Positions 1 to 7,455 of a DNA stretch of 36,837 nt are shown in pieces; positions within the stretch are counted from its first letter, which is position 1; the number at the start of each line of letters is the position of its first letter. The position numbers and the translations under genes are program-made. The notes under the pieces were generated by a model. The model was not told the DNA's origin. It ran no database searches and saw only the letters and a program-made list of their open reading frames with translations. This stretch comes from Bacteroidales bacterium (GTDB taxonomy: Bacteria; Bacteroidota; Bacteroidia; Bacteroidales; UBA932): NCBI GenBank assembly GCA_023227835.1, contig JALOCI010000027.1:1-36837 (forward strand), written 5' to 3'.

Positions 1-411
1 CAGTACCGGAACACAGTCTTCTTCAGTACATCCGGGGTAAACGGTAGATTCATAAACTACATAATCTCCTTTTTTCAAAGCTTTTCCGACAGAGACAGAG
101 GCTGAAATCAACGGTTTTAGGTCCGGCTGATTGAATTTGTCTATAGGAGTTGGAACGGCTACAATATAAAAAGAGGCCTCTCTGAGTTTGTCAACAGAGG
201 AGGTGAATTCAATCTCCTTTCTGTTGAAATACTCCGGTCCGAACTCATTTGAAGGATCAATGCCCTTTCGTAGTTTCTCAAGCCTATCTTCACTTATGTC
301 AAATCCAATTACAGAATATTTTTTAGCAAATTCCAATGCTATGGGAAGTCCCACGTAACCAAGCCCTACCAATGCTATTCTGGCACTCTTGTTCTTAATT
401 TTATCTATCAT
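1..411 (-). CDS. UDP-sugar 6-dehydrogenase, WbpO/TviB-like (C-terminus cut by window edge)
   Basis: Reading from the ATG at 411 to the window edge gives 137 codons without a stop; the rest of the gene lies outside. The product starts with a Rossmann nucleotide-binding motif (GLGYVGLPIALEFA, about residues 16-29), continues with 'DISEDRLEKLRKGIDPSNE' and 'VAVPTPID', and reaches 'YESTVYPGCTEED', all typical of the UDP-glucose/GDP-mannose dehydrogenase family. The YESTVYPG form favours the UDP-GlcNAc/GalNAc 6-dehydrogenase branch (WbpO/TviB/WbpA) over UDP-glucose dehydrogenase. These cytoplasmic enzymes oxidise C6 of a UDP-sugar to a uronate in two NAD-dependent steps, feeding capsule or O-antigen synthesis. 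It lies 41 bp downstream of the GH92 gene on the same strand, but a promoter-like box in that gap suggests it can also be transcribed separately. The catalytic Cys region is not in the window, so substrate is uncertain. Confidence 0.85.
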   Translation of the reverse strand, partial: MIDKIKNKSARIALVGLGYVGLPIALEFAKKYSVIGFDISEDRLEKLRKGIDPSNEFGPEYFNRKEIEFTSSVDKLREASFYIVAVPTPIDKFNQPDLKPLISASVSVGKALKKGDYVVYESTVYPGCTEEDCVPVL

Positions 412-433
412 TTTTCGTTAATTGGATTTTTTA

Positions 434-441
434 CAAAAGTA
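434..441 (-). promoter_or_regulatory. Bacteroidetes -7 promoter element upstream of the UDP-sugar dehydrogenase
   Basis: On the minus strand this is TACTTTTG, an exact match to the Bacteroidetes -7 consensus TAnnTTTG, 22 bp before the dehydrogenase ATG. No good TTG/TTTG -33 element is seen at the usual distance, so the call rests on the -7 box alone. If real, the dehydrogenase starts a new transcript instead of being only the last gene of the upstream operon. Confidence 0.4.
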
Positions 442-452
442 TTAAATCTTCT

Positions 453-3374
453 CTAATTATTGATTGATATCTCATCAGTGAATATATAGGCATCACCTCC
501 GGCTCCTAGATGCCAGTCAGGTATCTTGCCGAAATTTTTTGCAAAAATTCTGACATATTGGATATTATGGGCCTCTCCCTCTTTGAAAAGCTCTTGTATA
601 ACCGGTTCATAATCTTTTATATCAATACGGTTTTGAACCCTTCCATACGAAGTGTACTCATTTCCATCTGTTGAAATGAAGAATTCAACATATTCCGGCA
701 TCCATATCCATGAGCGGACATCCTGCAGGAACCCGGCAGAAATCTTCTTTATAGTCTGAGGTTTGCCTAAATCAATAATCGCTTCAAAATCAAAATTCTG
801 ATATCCCTGCCATCCTCCTAGCCGGAAGTTCCTTTCACCACGAAGTCCGTCAATCAGACCTTCGTCTCCGTTAGCTGTGTATAAAGAGCTGTATTTGGAC
901 AGAATAGTGATTTTCCACTCAGGATTTACCTTATTGAGAGTTGTGAAGACGGTATGGCTTCTCATTCTGTTTTTATCTTCCGAATAGGCACTGAAAGAAG
1001 TCGTTTTGCAAATTTTCTGAGGAGATGTGTATAATTGATATTCTTTGTCGGAATCTCTCTTGTAAAAGACGGAGTAACCTTTTTCTGCCTTAATCTCTAT
1101 GGATGTAGAGTCGCGGAAGGTTAGAGAAGGTGTCACAAACCATGGATTCGTGACAATAGGATCTGAGTCAATTCTTGAGTGAGGGCGGTCTTCTGACCTG
1201 AACCCAAACAAGGAGTCCTCTTTGTTACTCATTTCTAATGTTAGAATACCACCTGACATTATGTCGCCGTGTTTTATATAAGACCTCATTTTGTTCTGAG
1301 GAGAATTGTTAAGGAATGCCGATGTTACGTATATATTTTCCTCGCTGTTTAATGGAGCATTAATTGTAAAACTCCTCCCTTTTGCGGTTTTTATTACAAT
1401 TTTGCTGAACAGGGGAGATCCTAACGCGTAGGTGTCATCTCCGGGACAAACAGGATAGAATCCCATTGCACTCATAATATACCAGGCAGACATCTGGCCG
1501 CAATCTTCATTTCCACAAAGTCCGGCAGGATCAGGTGAATATAATGTCCTCATTATCTCTCTCACCCTCTTCTGAGCTGAAGAGGGCCTCCCGGCATAAT
1601 CGTACAGATATGCAACATGGTGACTTGGTTCATTCCCATGTGCATACATCCCTATGAGCCCGGTAACATCTGCAGATTTCCACCCGCTGGTTTCGGTTGA
1701 GGCACTGAATAGTGCATCAAGTTTTTTGATATACTCAGCGTCCCCTCCGGAGAGTTTTATATGGCCCTCTATATCATGGGGAACAAAAAAACTGTATTGC
1801 CACGAATTTGCTTCGGTATAGTGAACGTTTATCTCGGACGGGTCAAAAGGAGTAAGCCACCTGCCCTTCAATTTGGGACGCATGAATCCGGTAGCGCTGT
1901 CGAAAATATTTTTATAGAATTGTGCCCTTGCAATGTACTCCTGATACAGGTTGTTATGTCCGAGGTTTTTTGCCATCATGGCTATATTCCAATCATCATA
2001 GGCATATTCCAGAGTCTTTGAGACGGATTCGTGTTCTATATCGGCAGGTACACAACCATAGACCGGCAGTAAATCAATTGCAAACTCTTTTTTTTGCGAA
2101 CTCTTAACCATTGCTTCAAGAGCTAATTCTGCATCGAAGGATTTAATCCCTTTTACATAAGCATCATAGATTACGGGAACAGAGTGATAACCAATCATGC
2201 AGTTGGTCTCATTGCCGCTAAGTTCCCAAATGGGAAGCTTCCCGGCCTGAGTGTAATTGGCAAGGAGTGATTTTATAAAATGCAGGTCTCGTTTTTGTTC
2301 GATAATCGTAAATAAAGGATGTAAGGCACGGAATGTATCCCAAAGTGAAAATACGGTGTATTGCTCGTAATCCTTTGCAATATGAACTTTTCTGTCAATA
2401 CCCCTGTACTCTCCGTTTATATCAGAGTACAGAGAAGGTGATATTGCCGTGTGATAAAGAGCTGTGTAAAAGGTTGTGAGTTGCTCTTTTCTTTTTTTAT
2501 TGTCTGAAGGTGTAACCTTAATCTTGTTCAGATATGCCTCCCAGGCAGACTCTGTTTTTTTTCTGATTTTTTCAAAATTCCAATTATCTGTTTCCGATTC
2601 CAGATTCATACGGGCATTCTCTTCAGAAACAGATGAAATTGCACTTTTTATAACGATTTGTCCGGTTTTATCCGGTAAGAAAGTCAGAAGGGCTTTTTTA
2701 TTGTCTACTTTTTCAGAGATTATAGGTCTGGAAAATTTTATATAAAAATATACAATCTGATCTTTGGCCCAGGATGAGGAGCGCCTGAATCCCTTTATCG
2801 TCTGGTTGTCTACAACCTCTATCCGGGAATCGAGCAGGAAGTCCCGATGTGTAAGGTCTATTATGATCTGAGGTTTATCGGGAAATTGTCTGTATGTGTA
2901 TCTGTGCATACCGGCTCTCCTGCCGGTTGTCAATTCTGCGATAATATCTCCCTTATTGAGATAAACGCTGTAGTAGCCCGGTGAGGCACTCTCTTTTTTG
3001 TGAGAGAATTCTGATTTGTACAAATCCCGGTCTATTATATTGCCGGAATATCCTACGACAGGCATAATCAATATGTCACAATAATCTTCACAACCGGTAC
3101 CATTCAGATGTGTGTGGCTAAAACCGTAAATAAACGAGTCTGAATAGTGGTAGCCTGAACAGCCGTCCCAGCCTGAGAGCCTTGTGTCCGGGCTCAGCTG
3201 TATCATCCCGAAAGGGTAGGTTGCACCCGGGAATGTGTGGCCGTGACCATCTGTTCCTATGAAAGGATTGACATAACCGGTAAGTTTTCCGGGCAGGTTT
3301 TTGCCCGGCAACGGCCTTGCCATGCTGCATATTACGATACACAGCAAAAAGAGTTTAAATGTGATTTTTATCAT
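453..3374 (-). CDS. GH92 family alpha-mannosidase, exported
   Basis: The 973-residue product begins with a hydrophobic signal peptide (about residues 1-20) and then the GH92 signatures VNPFIGTDGHGHTFPGA (35-51), GWDGCSGYHY (68-77) and FSHTHLNGTG (85-94). Further on come SLWDTFRALHPL, EANSWQYSFFVPHD and, around residue 620-631, GNEDCGQMSAWY, the acidic cluster expected at the calcium-dependent active site. GH92 enzymes are exo-acting, Ca2+-dependent, inverting alpha-mannosidases that trim mannose from N-glycans or mannans, usually in the periplasm or at the surface. The last ~140 residues (GGWQGYQNFDFEAIIDLG..., FFISTDGNEY) look like a discoidin/F5-F8-type carbohydrate-binding module, longer than the minimal GH92 core. 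The gene lies 14 bp after the UDP-glucuronate epimerase gene, inside a glycan-assembly operon and away from any SusC/SusD pair, which is unusual. The ATG follows directly in frame with the signal peptide, so the start is secure. Confidence 0.93.
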   Translation of the reverse strand: MIKITFKLFLLCIVICSMARPLPGKNLPGKLTGYVNPFIGTDGHGHTFPGATYPFGMIQLSPDTRLSGWDGCSGYHYSDSFIYGFSHTHLNGTGCEDYCDILIMPVVGYSGNIIDRDLYKSEFSHKKESASPGYYSVYLNKGDIIAELTTGRRAGMHRYTYRQFPDKPQIIIDLTHRDFLLDSRIEVVDNQTIKGFRRSSSWAKDQIVYFYIKFSRPIISEKVDNKKALLTFLPDKTGQIVIKSAISSVSEENARMNLESETDNWNFEKIRKKTESAWEAYLNKIKVTPSDNKKRKEQLTTFYTALYHTAISPSLYSDINGEYRGIDRKVHIAKDYEQYTVFSLWDTFRALHPLFTIIEQKRDLHFIKSLLANYTQAGKLPIWELSGNETNCMIGYHSVPVIYDAYVKGIKSFDAELALEAMVKSSQKKEFAIDLLPVYGCVPADIEHESVSKTLEYAYDDWNIAMMAKNLGHNNLYQEYIARAQFYKNIFDSATGFMRPKLKGRWLTPFDPSEINVHYTEANSWQYSFFVPHDIEGHIKLSGGDAEYIKKLDALFSASTETSGWKSADVTGLIGMYAHGNEPSHHVAYLYDYAGRPSSAQKRVREIMRTLYSPDPAGLCGNEDCGQMSAWYIMSAMGFYPVCPGDDTYALGSPLFSKIVIKTAKGRSFTINAPLNSEENIYVTSAFLNNSPQNKMRSYIKHGDIMSGGILTLEMSNKEDSLFGFRSEDRPHSRIDSDPIVTNPWFVTPSLTFRDSTSIEIKAEKGYSVFYKRDSDKEYQLYTSPQKICKTTSFSAYSEDKNRMRSHTVFTTLNKVNPEWKITILSKYSSLYTANGDEGLIDGLRGERNFRLGGWQGYQNFDFEAIIDLGKPQTIKKISAGFLQDVRSWIWMPEYVEFFISTDGNEYTSYGRVQNRIDIKDYEPVIQELFKEGEAHNIQYVRIFAKNFGKIPDWHLGAGGDAYIFTDEISINN

Positions 3375-3388
3375 GGTTTTGTCCTGTT

Positions 3389-4396
3389 TCAGACTTTTCC
3401 GTACATACTCTCGTAGAGAGCCTTTACTCCCTCTGTTATAGAGGTCTGAGGCTTATAGCCGAACTCCTTCTCCAATTTTGTCGTATCGGCAAATGTTATA
3501 TAGACATCGCCGGGCTGCATATCGGTATAATGGAGGATTGCCTTTTTTTCTGTAATATCTTCAATAGCATGGATGAAATCCATAAGCGCTACAGGTTTGC
3601 TGTTGCCTATATTGAATATTTTGTATGGGATATCGCCTGAAGGGGCGGGGGAGTTGATAACGGCTGAAATGCCTTTGACAATATCATCAATATATGTAAA
3701 GTCCCTGAAGAGGTTTCCGTGGTTGAAAACCTTGATCGGACGGTCTTCCATTATAGCTTTCATGAACAATACCGGAGCCATGTCCGGTCTTCCCAAAGGG
3801 CCGTAAACAGTGAAAAACCGTAATCCTGTTGATGGTATCTTATAAAGGGAGCTGTATACATGTGCCATGAGTTCGTCTGCCTTCTTTGTAGCAGCATAGA
3901 GACTTGCCGGATTATCACACTTGTCCTCTTCTGAGAAGGGTGTTTTTTCTGCCATACCATAAACACTGCTGGAACTTGCATATACAAGGTGTTTCACCGG
4001 ATTGTGCCTGCATGCCTCCAGAATGTTTATGAAGCCTACAATATTGGATTGGATGTATGAGTATGGGTTCTCAATAGAATATCTTACACCGGCCTGCGCC
4101 GCCAGATTGCATACTATGTCGAATTTCTCCTCTTTAAAAAGCCTGTCGATAAACTCTTTGTCAGTCAGATCTCCCTTTATGAACCGATAATTGGGAAAAA
4201 TTCTGCTTGTCTCCATCTTGCAGGATAGCATTGCCCCGGAAGTGAAACCTCCCAACTGACCTCGTTTGAATTTGAGGTTTATATCATAGTAGTCATTTAT
4301 GTTGTCAAGACCGACAACGCTGTCTCCCCTCCTTGCATAATGCATGGCTGTGTAGTGGCCTATGAAGCCTGCAGCTCCTGTGATAAGTATTTTCAT
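3389..4396 (-). CDS. NAD-dependent sugar epimerase, probable UDP-glucuronate 4-epimerase
   Basis: The 335-residue product is an extended short-chain dehydrogenase. It has the N-terminal dinucleotide motif GAAGFIG (7-13), the SSSSVYG strand (about 141-147) and the catalytic YxxxK pair at Tyr167/Lys171. The phrases LDNINDYYDINLK near residue 30, RFFTVYGPLGRPDMA and FNHGNLFRDFTYIDDIVKGI are characteristic of the CapI/LpsL/GAE group, which interconverts UDP-glucuronate and UDP-galacturonate in the cytoplasm. Length matches that family (about 335-350). The gene starts 3 bp after the GT-C transferase gene ends and precedes the GH92 gene by 14 bp, so it is almost certainly cotranscribed. The context (polyprenyl-phosphate sugar synthase plus ArnT-like transferase) suggests the galacturonate it makes is moved onto a lipid carrier. 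A UDP-glucose 4-epimerase or related dehydratase activity cannot be excluded from sequence alone. Confidence 0.85.
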   Translation of the reverse strand: MKILITGAAGFIGHYTAMHYARRGDSVVGLDNINDYYDINLKFKRGQLGGFTSGAMLSCKMETSRIFPNYRFIKGDLTDKEFIDRLFKEEKFDIVCNLAAQAGVRYSIENPYSYIQSNIVGFINILEACRHNPVKHLVYASSSSVYGMAEKTPFSEEDKCDNPASLYAATKKADELMAHVYSSLYKIPSTGLRFFTVYGPLGRPDMAPVLFMKAIMEDRPIKVFNHGNLFRDFTYIDDIVKGISAVINSPAPSGDIPYKIFNIGNSKPVALMDFIHAIEDITEKKAILHYTDMQPGDVYITFADTTKLEKEFGYKPQTSITEGVKALYESMYGKV

Positions 4397-4399
4397 AGT

Positions 4400-6049
4400 C
4401 TAAAGGATAATATAAAAATAGCTTCCTACAGGATGTTTTTCAAACGCCTCCAGAAGCGATGCGGCCTCCTTGTCCTTATCTCTCAAGTGGCTTTGTCTGA
4501 GGAGCAATATCAGACGGTCAGGTCTTGGCCTTGATGGATCAGCTTCGTTTAAATTTCTTTTGTCAATAATTTGCCTGAGTTCATCAATAGATATCTCTCT
4601 GGGTTGTCTCCCGAGATAGACATCGGTATTCTCAGCTCTTTTAAGTCTGTAGTATACAAAATCGGTGATTCCCTCCCTTTCTGCAACCTGTCTCGCCTCT
4701 TTACACAAGGTTCCCATGCCTATCGAAGAGTTGTATTGAGGTACGGCAAAAGAGAAGCTGAACAGTGCTGCAAGGACGGATGATCCGAGAACGATAATAA
4801 CTTTGTATATCTGCATCTTCTTGCTGTGGAGGATGTACAGAGCCGTTATCCCGGCAGCGGAGGCAATAAGCAGGGCTATAAGGATGCTCATAGATCCGGG
4901 CCAGGTAACTTCGTCCAGAAACGATACTCCGATCAAATATTTTAACACTATGAATACCGGTGCACCAAGTGCAAATATCAGAGCCGGTATCTCAAGAGTG
5001 ACCTGGACAAATTTTGCAGGCCCGCTCCCTGTTGCACCGAATTTAGGCAGCCACAGCAGGGTCAGGTATATGAAAAACGGGAATGCCGGTAGAAGATATA
5101 TCTGTAATTTTGAACTGATTAATGAGAGAACAATGAAAGTCGAGAGAGCTATGGTCATGAAGAAGGTCTCCAACAGAGAGCTATCTCCAATCCTTATCGC
5201 TCTTCTTTTCGACAATCCGGTAGCCATCATAGCGATAACAAGCAATGACCAAGGAAACAATGAGTAGATAATAGAGATAAAATAGTAATAAAACGGCTCT
5301 TTATGGTGGAATGAGTTGACAGCTCTGTTGACAGTCTGGTTAAAAAGCAAATTATTAAGGTACTCATTTCCCCCTTCAATCCAAACAGATAAAAACCAAA
5401 TAAAACAGAGGCTAATTAATACCAGCAGAGTTTTCTTCCCCCAAAAACGCCCGATAGCTTTATAATCTTTTCGAATCAGAAGAAATAACACAGTTGAGAA
5501 CAGAGGGACCATGATACCCACCGGCCCTTTTGAGAAGATAGCCATAAAGACAAGCAGCGGGAAAAGGTATCCGTCATATTTTTTGCCCTCACCCGTGTAC
5601 GCCCTGTAGAAAACATAGAGAGAGAGAGTTATGAACATGCACATCAGCATATCCATCCTCAATACAACTCCGGATCCTATAAAATAGACGCTTGAGAGAA
5701 GCATCAACTCTCCTTCAATTACAGCCTGCTGACTCGCGAATCTTTTAATCCACAGTCCCATGATATATACAACTATCAAAGCCGGTATATATGAGAACAT
5801 AGCAAGGAAAAGCATGCTGTGGTGGCCGAAAAGGGTTTTGCCGAGCATTACTATCCAAAGATAGAGTGGTGGTTTATCGGCATAATTCAACCCATGATTT
5901 GTGAAGGTGAAAAGGTGTCCCTCCCTGATAGCCTCGTCTGCGATGCTCATATAACGGAGCTCGTTATCCGGGGTGAAATCCCTGAACATGAAAAGCGGAA
6001 TAACGGCAACCAGATAGAGTAGAAAGCGGTATTTTATTACATATTTCAT
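4400..6049 (-). CDS. ArnT-like GT-C glycosyltransferase (GT83/PMT family)
   Basis: A 549-residue integral membrane protein with about 12 hydrophobic segments. The first periplasmic loop carries PDNELRYMSIADEAIREG followed by YADKPPLYLW, the signature of the ArnT/PMT group, in which acidic residues of this loop bind the metal and lipid-linked donor. ArnT enzymes transfer a sugar from undecaprenyl phosphate to lipid A or LPS core on the periplasmic face of the inner membrane; rhizobial relatives (RgtA-D) transfer galacturonate. The hydrophilic C-terminal part (from about residue 440, with YYRLKRAENTDVYLGRQ) resembles the soluble periplasmic domain of ArnT. The start codon overlaps the end of the LAB_N gene by 4 bp (ATGA-type), showing translational coupling. 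Donor and acceptor are not readable from the sequence; the neighbouring epimerase points to an acidic sugar. Confidence 0.85.
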   Translation of the reverse strand: MKYVIKYRFLLYLVAVIPLFMFRDFTPDNELRYMSIADEAIREGHLFTFTNHGLNYADKPPLYLWIVMLGKTLFGHHSMLFLAMFSYIPALIVVYIMGLWIKRFASQQAVIEGELMLLSSVYFIGSGVVLRMDMLMCMFITLSLYVFYRAYTGEGKKYDGYLFPLLVFMAIFSKGPVGIMVPLFSTVLFLLIRKDYKAIGRFWGKKTLLVLISLCFIWFLSVWIEGGNEYLNNLLFNQTVNRAVNSFHHKEPFYYYFISIIYSLFPWSLLVIAMMATGLSKRRAIRIGDSSLLETFFMTIALSTFIVLSLISSKLQIYLLPAFPFFIYLTLLWLPKFGATGSGPAKFVQVTLEIPALIFALGAPVFIVLKYLIGVSFLDEVTWPGSMSILIALLIASAAGITALYILHSKKMQIYKVIIVLGSSVLAALFSFSFAVPQYNSSIGMGTLCKEARQVAEREGITDFVYYRLKRAENTDVYLGRQPREISIDELRQIIDKRNLNEADPSRPRPDRLILLLRQSHLRDKDKEAASLLEAFEKHPVGSYFYIIL

Positions 6050-6663
6050 GATGACCTCCCGTGCTTGTGGTATATCGCGATATTTCTGATATAGGCTATA
6101 AAGCCGGCTGACTGACCAAGTATCAGGACCGGATCCATTCTCAGAATGGCGTATGCAATTATAAGGCTGGAACCTGTGAGGCTTATAACCCAGAATCCGA
6201 GAGGAAGAATTGACTCCTTTCTTCTTGCAGAGTATATTATCTGGTAGATGAACCTGAATGTGAAGAGTATCTGTCCGATTGAACCGAAGATGACTAACCA
6301 GAGAGGTATATTGTCATTGCGAAGGAATGTCGTAATGAATTGTTCGGCATTTTCAGCTGCAAGGATAACTGCAACGACAGGGGTTACAATCAAAAGGACT
6401 CTGACAGGAGTGAAAACCTTTTGCCAGACACCCTTGATTTTAAGATTCCAGATGTAGATATAATACGATATAATCTGCCCGAATATTATTGCAAAATCTT
6501 CACGCAGCCAACCGTAAATGAAGAAGAGATATGCCCCTAATATGCTGAGAATCCAATAAATTGACGGAGAGAGTACTTTTTTTGCCCTCTCTGATAAAAT
6601 CCACTGCAGGACAGTACGGGCACCGAAGAAGAGCTGTGCTAGAAGCCCTATTACATATATCAT
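6046..6663 (-). CDS. Tandem LAB_N (lipid-A-disaccharide synthase N-terminal domain) membrane protein
   Basis: This 205-residue protein is nearly all membrane segments and contains two copies of the LAB_N module. Copy one (about 4-75) has LAQLFFGARTVLQWILSER...IYWILSILG...IFGQIISYYIYIWNL; copy two (about 118-200) has IGQILFTFRFIYQIIYSARR...GFWVISLTG...ILGQSAGFIAYIRNI. Shared positions are the GQ-F-(A/F)RF core, the (S/G)FW-ISL-G stretch and GQ...Y-RN. In Proteobacteria a single LAB_N is often fused to LpxB; here there is no LpxB catalytic domain. Function of free-standing LAB_N proteins is not established; they recur beside ArnC-like and ArnT-like genes. The overlaps of 4 bp with both neighbours mark it as part of the same lipid-linked sugar pathway. 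A role in moving the polyprenyl-phosphate sugar across the membrane is my inference. Confidence 0.85.
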   Translation of the reverse strand: MIYVIGLLAQLFFGARTVLQWILSERAKKVLSPSIYWILSILGAYLFFIYGWLREDFAIIFGQIISYYIYIWNLKIKGVWQKVFTPVRVLLIVTPVVAVILAAENAEQFITTFLRNDNIPLWLVIFGSIGQILFTFRFIYQIIYSARRKESILPLGFWVISLTGSSLIIAYAILRMDPVLILGQSAGFIAYIRNIAIYHKHGRSS

Positions 6664-7397
6664 TTGTCAAGGTTGTTAGTTGAGACGCCATAATTTATAT
6701 AGCGTTTCATCATCCATCTGTATGCAAAGCAGTCCATAAACGGTCCTACAAGCCTGTTTGCCAGGTTGTATTTGGATTTGCCTGCAACTCTGGGGAAATG
6801 TCTTACGGGAACCTGTTTTACTGTTCCGTTCTGCAACATCAAAAGGGCAGGAAGGAATCGGTGCATGCCGGTAAAGAGAGGTATCCGTTTCGCATAGTCT
6901 GTCCGGAGTATCTTTAGCGGACAGCCTGTATCCTCTATTCCATCCTTGGTCATGAAACGCCTGAAGCTATTTGCTATCTTTGAAGAAATCCCCTTTATAA
7001 AGGAGTCTTTGCGATTTTGCCTGATTCCCATTACCATTGTGTACTCACCGACATAAGGTATCAGCAGGTTAAAATCCTCGGGGGCTGTCTGAAGATCAGC
7101 ATCGATATAACCTAAATAAGGGGAGTATGTATAGTCGATGCCTGCCTTCATAGCGGCACTGAGGCCTCCGTTTTTTTTCAGGTTTATGAAGAAAAAAGAG
7201 TTCTGTCTTCCGCACACCTCTTCTATCTTGGCTCTACTTGTGTCAGTTGAGCCATCATTGACAAATAGAATGCATGCCGGAAAACCGGCGGACCCTGACA
7301 CGAATGCCGACAATCTCTCCTCTAATGCATTGATGTTGTCCTCCTCGTTATACACAGGTACAATTACTGTAAGCTGATAATCAGCAGTTCTGTTCAT
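6660..7397 (-). CDS. GT2 family polyprenyl-phosphate glycosyltransferase (ArnC/DPM1-like)
   Basis: The 245-residue product has a GT-A fold of family 2: VIVPVYNEEDNI (11-22), NDGSTD (47-52), and the DxD-type metal site DADLQT (99-104), followed by PLKILRTDYAKRIPLF and RFLPALL. These motifs are typical of ArnC/DPM1/RgtE-type enzymes, which load a sugar from a nucleotide donor onto undecaprenyl or dolichyl phosphate at the cytoplasmic face. It is shorter than ArnC (about 320 residues) and seems to lack the two C-terminal transmembrane helices of that enzyme, so it may rely on the adjacent LAB_N membrane protein for anchoring. It is the first gene of the minus-strand operon that runs through 453; the LAB_N gene overlaps its end by 4 bp. 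An exact -7 box lies 29 bp upstream of the start codon. Confidence 0.88.
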   Translation of the reverse strand: MNRTADYQLTVIVPVYNEEDNINALEERLSAFVSGSAGFPACILFVNDGSTDTSRAKIEEVCGRQNSFFFINLKKNGGLSAAMKAGIDYTYSPYLGYIDADLQTAPEDFNLLIPYVGEYTMVMGIRQNRKDSFIKGISSKIANSFRRFMTKDGIEDTGCPLKILRTDYAKRIPLFTGMHRFLPALLMLQNGTVKQVPVRHFPRVAGKSKYNLANRLVGPFMDCFAYRWMMKRYINYGVSTNNLDK

Positions 7398-7425
7398 ATA
7401 TGAAAATAAAAGTCTTCCTTTTCCG

Positions 7426-7455
7426 CAAATATAGTGCCTATTCTGACTTGTCAGA
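7426..7455 (-). promoter_or_regulatory. Promoter of the glycan operon with a small palindrome upstream
   Basis: Minus-strand TATATTTG at 7433-7426 matches the -7 consensus TAnnTTTG and lies 28 bp before the GT2 start codon. Just upstream, 7442-7455 is an inverted repeat TCTGAC-TT-GTCAGA, placed where the -33 element would be and overlapping the stop codon of the OmpA-family gene. It could be an operator or a short hairpin; I see no clear TTG -33 element. Confidence 0.4.

Noticed and set aside
4803..5267. 154-codon plus-strand open frame inside the GT-C gene, and similar long opposite-strand frames elsewhere
   Set aside because: These are antisense shadows of well-supported genes, with no recognisable motifs, promoters or start context.
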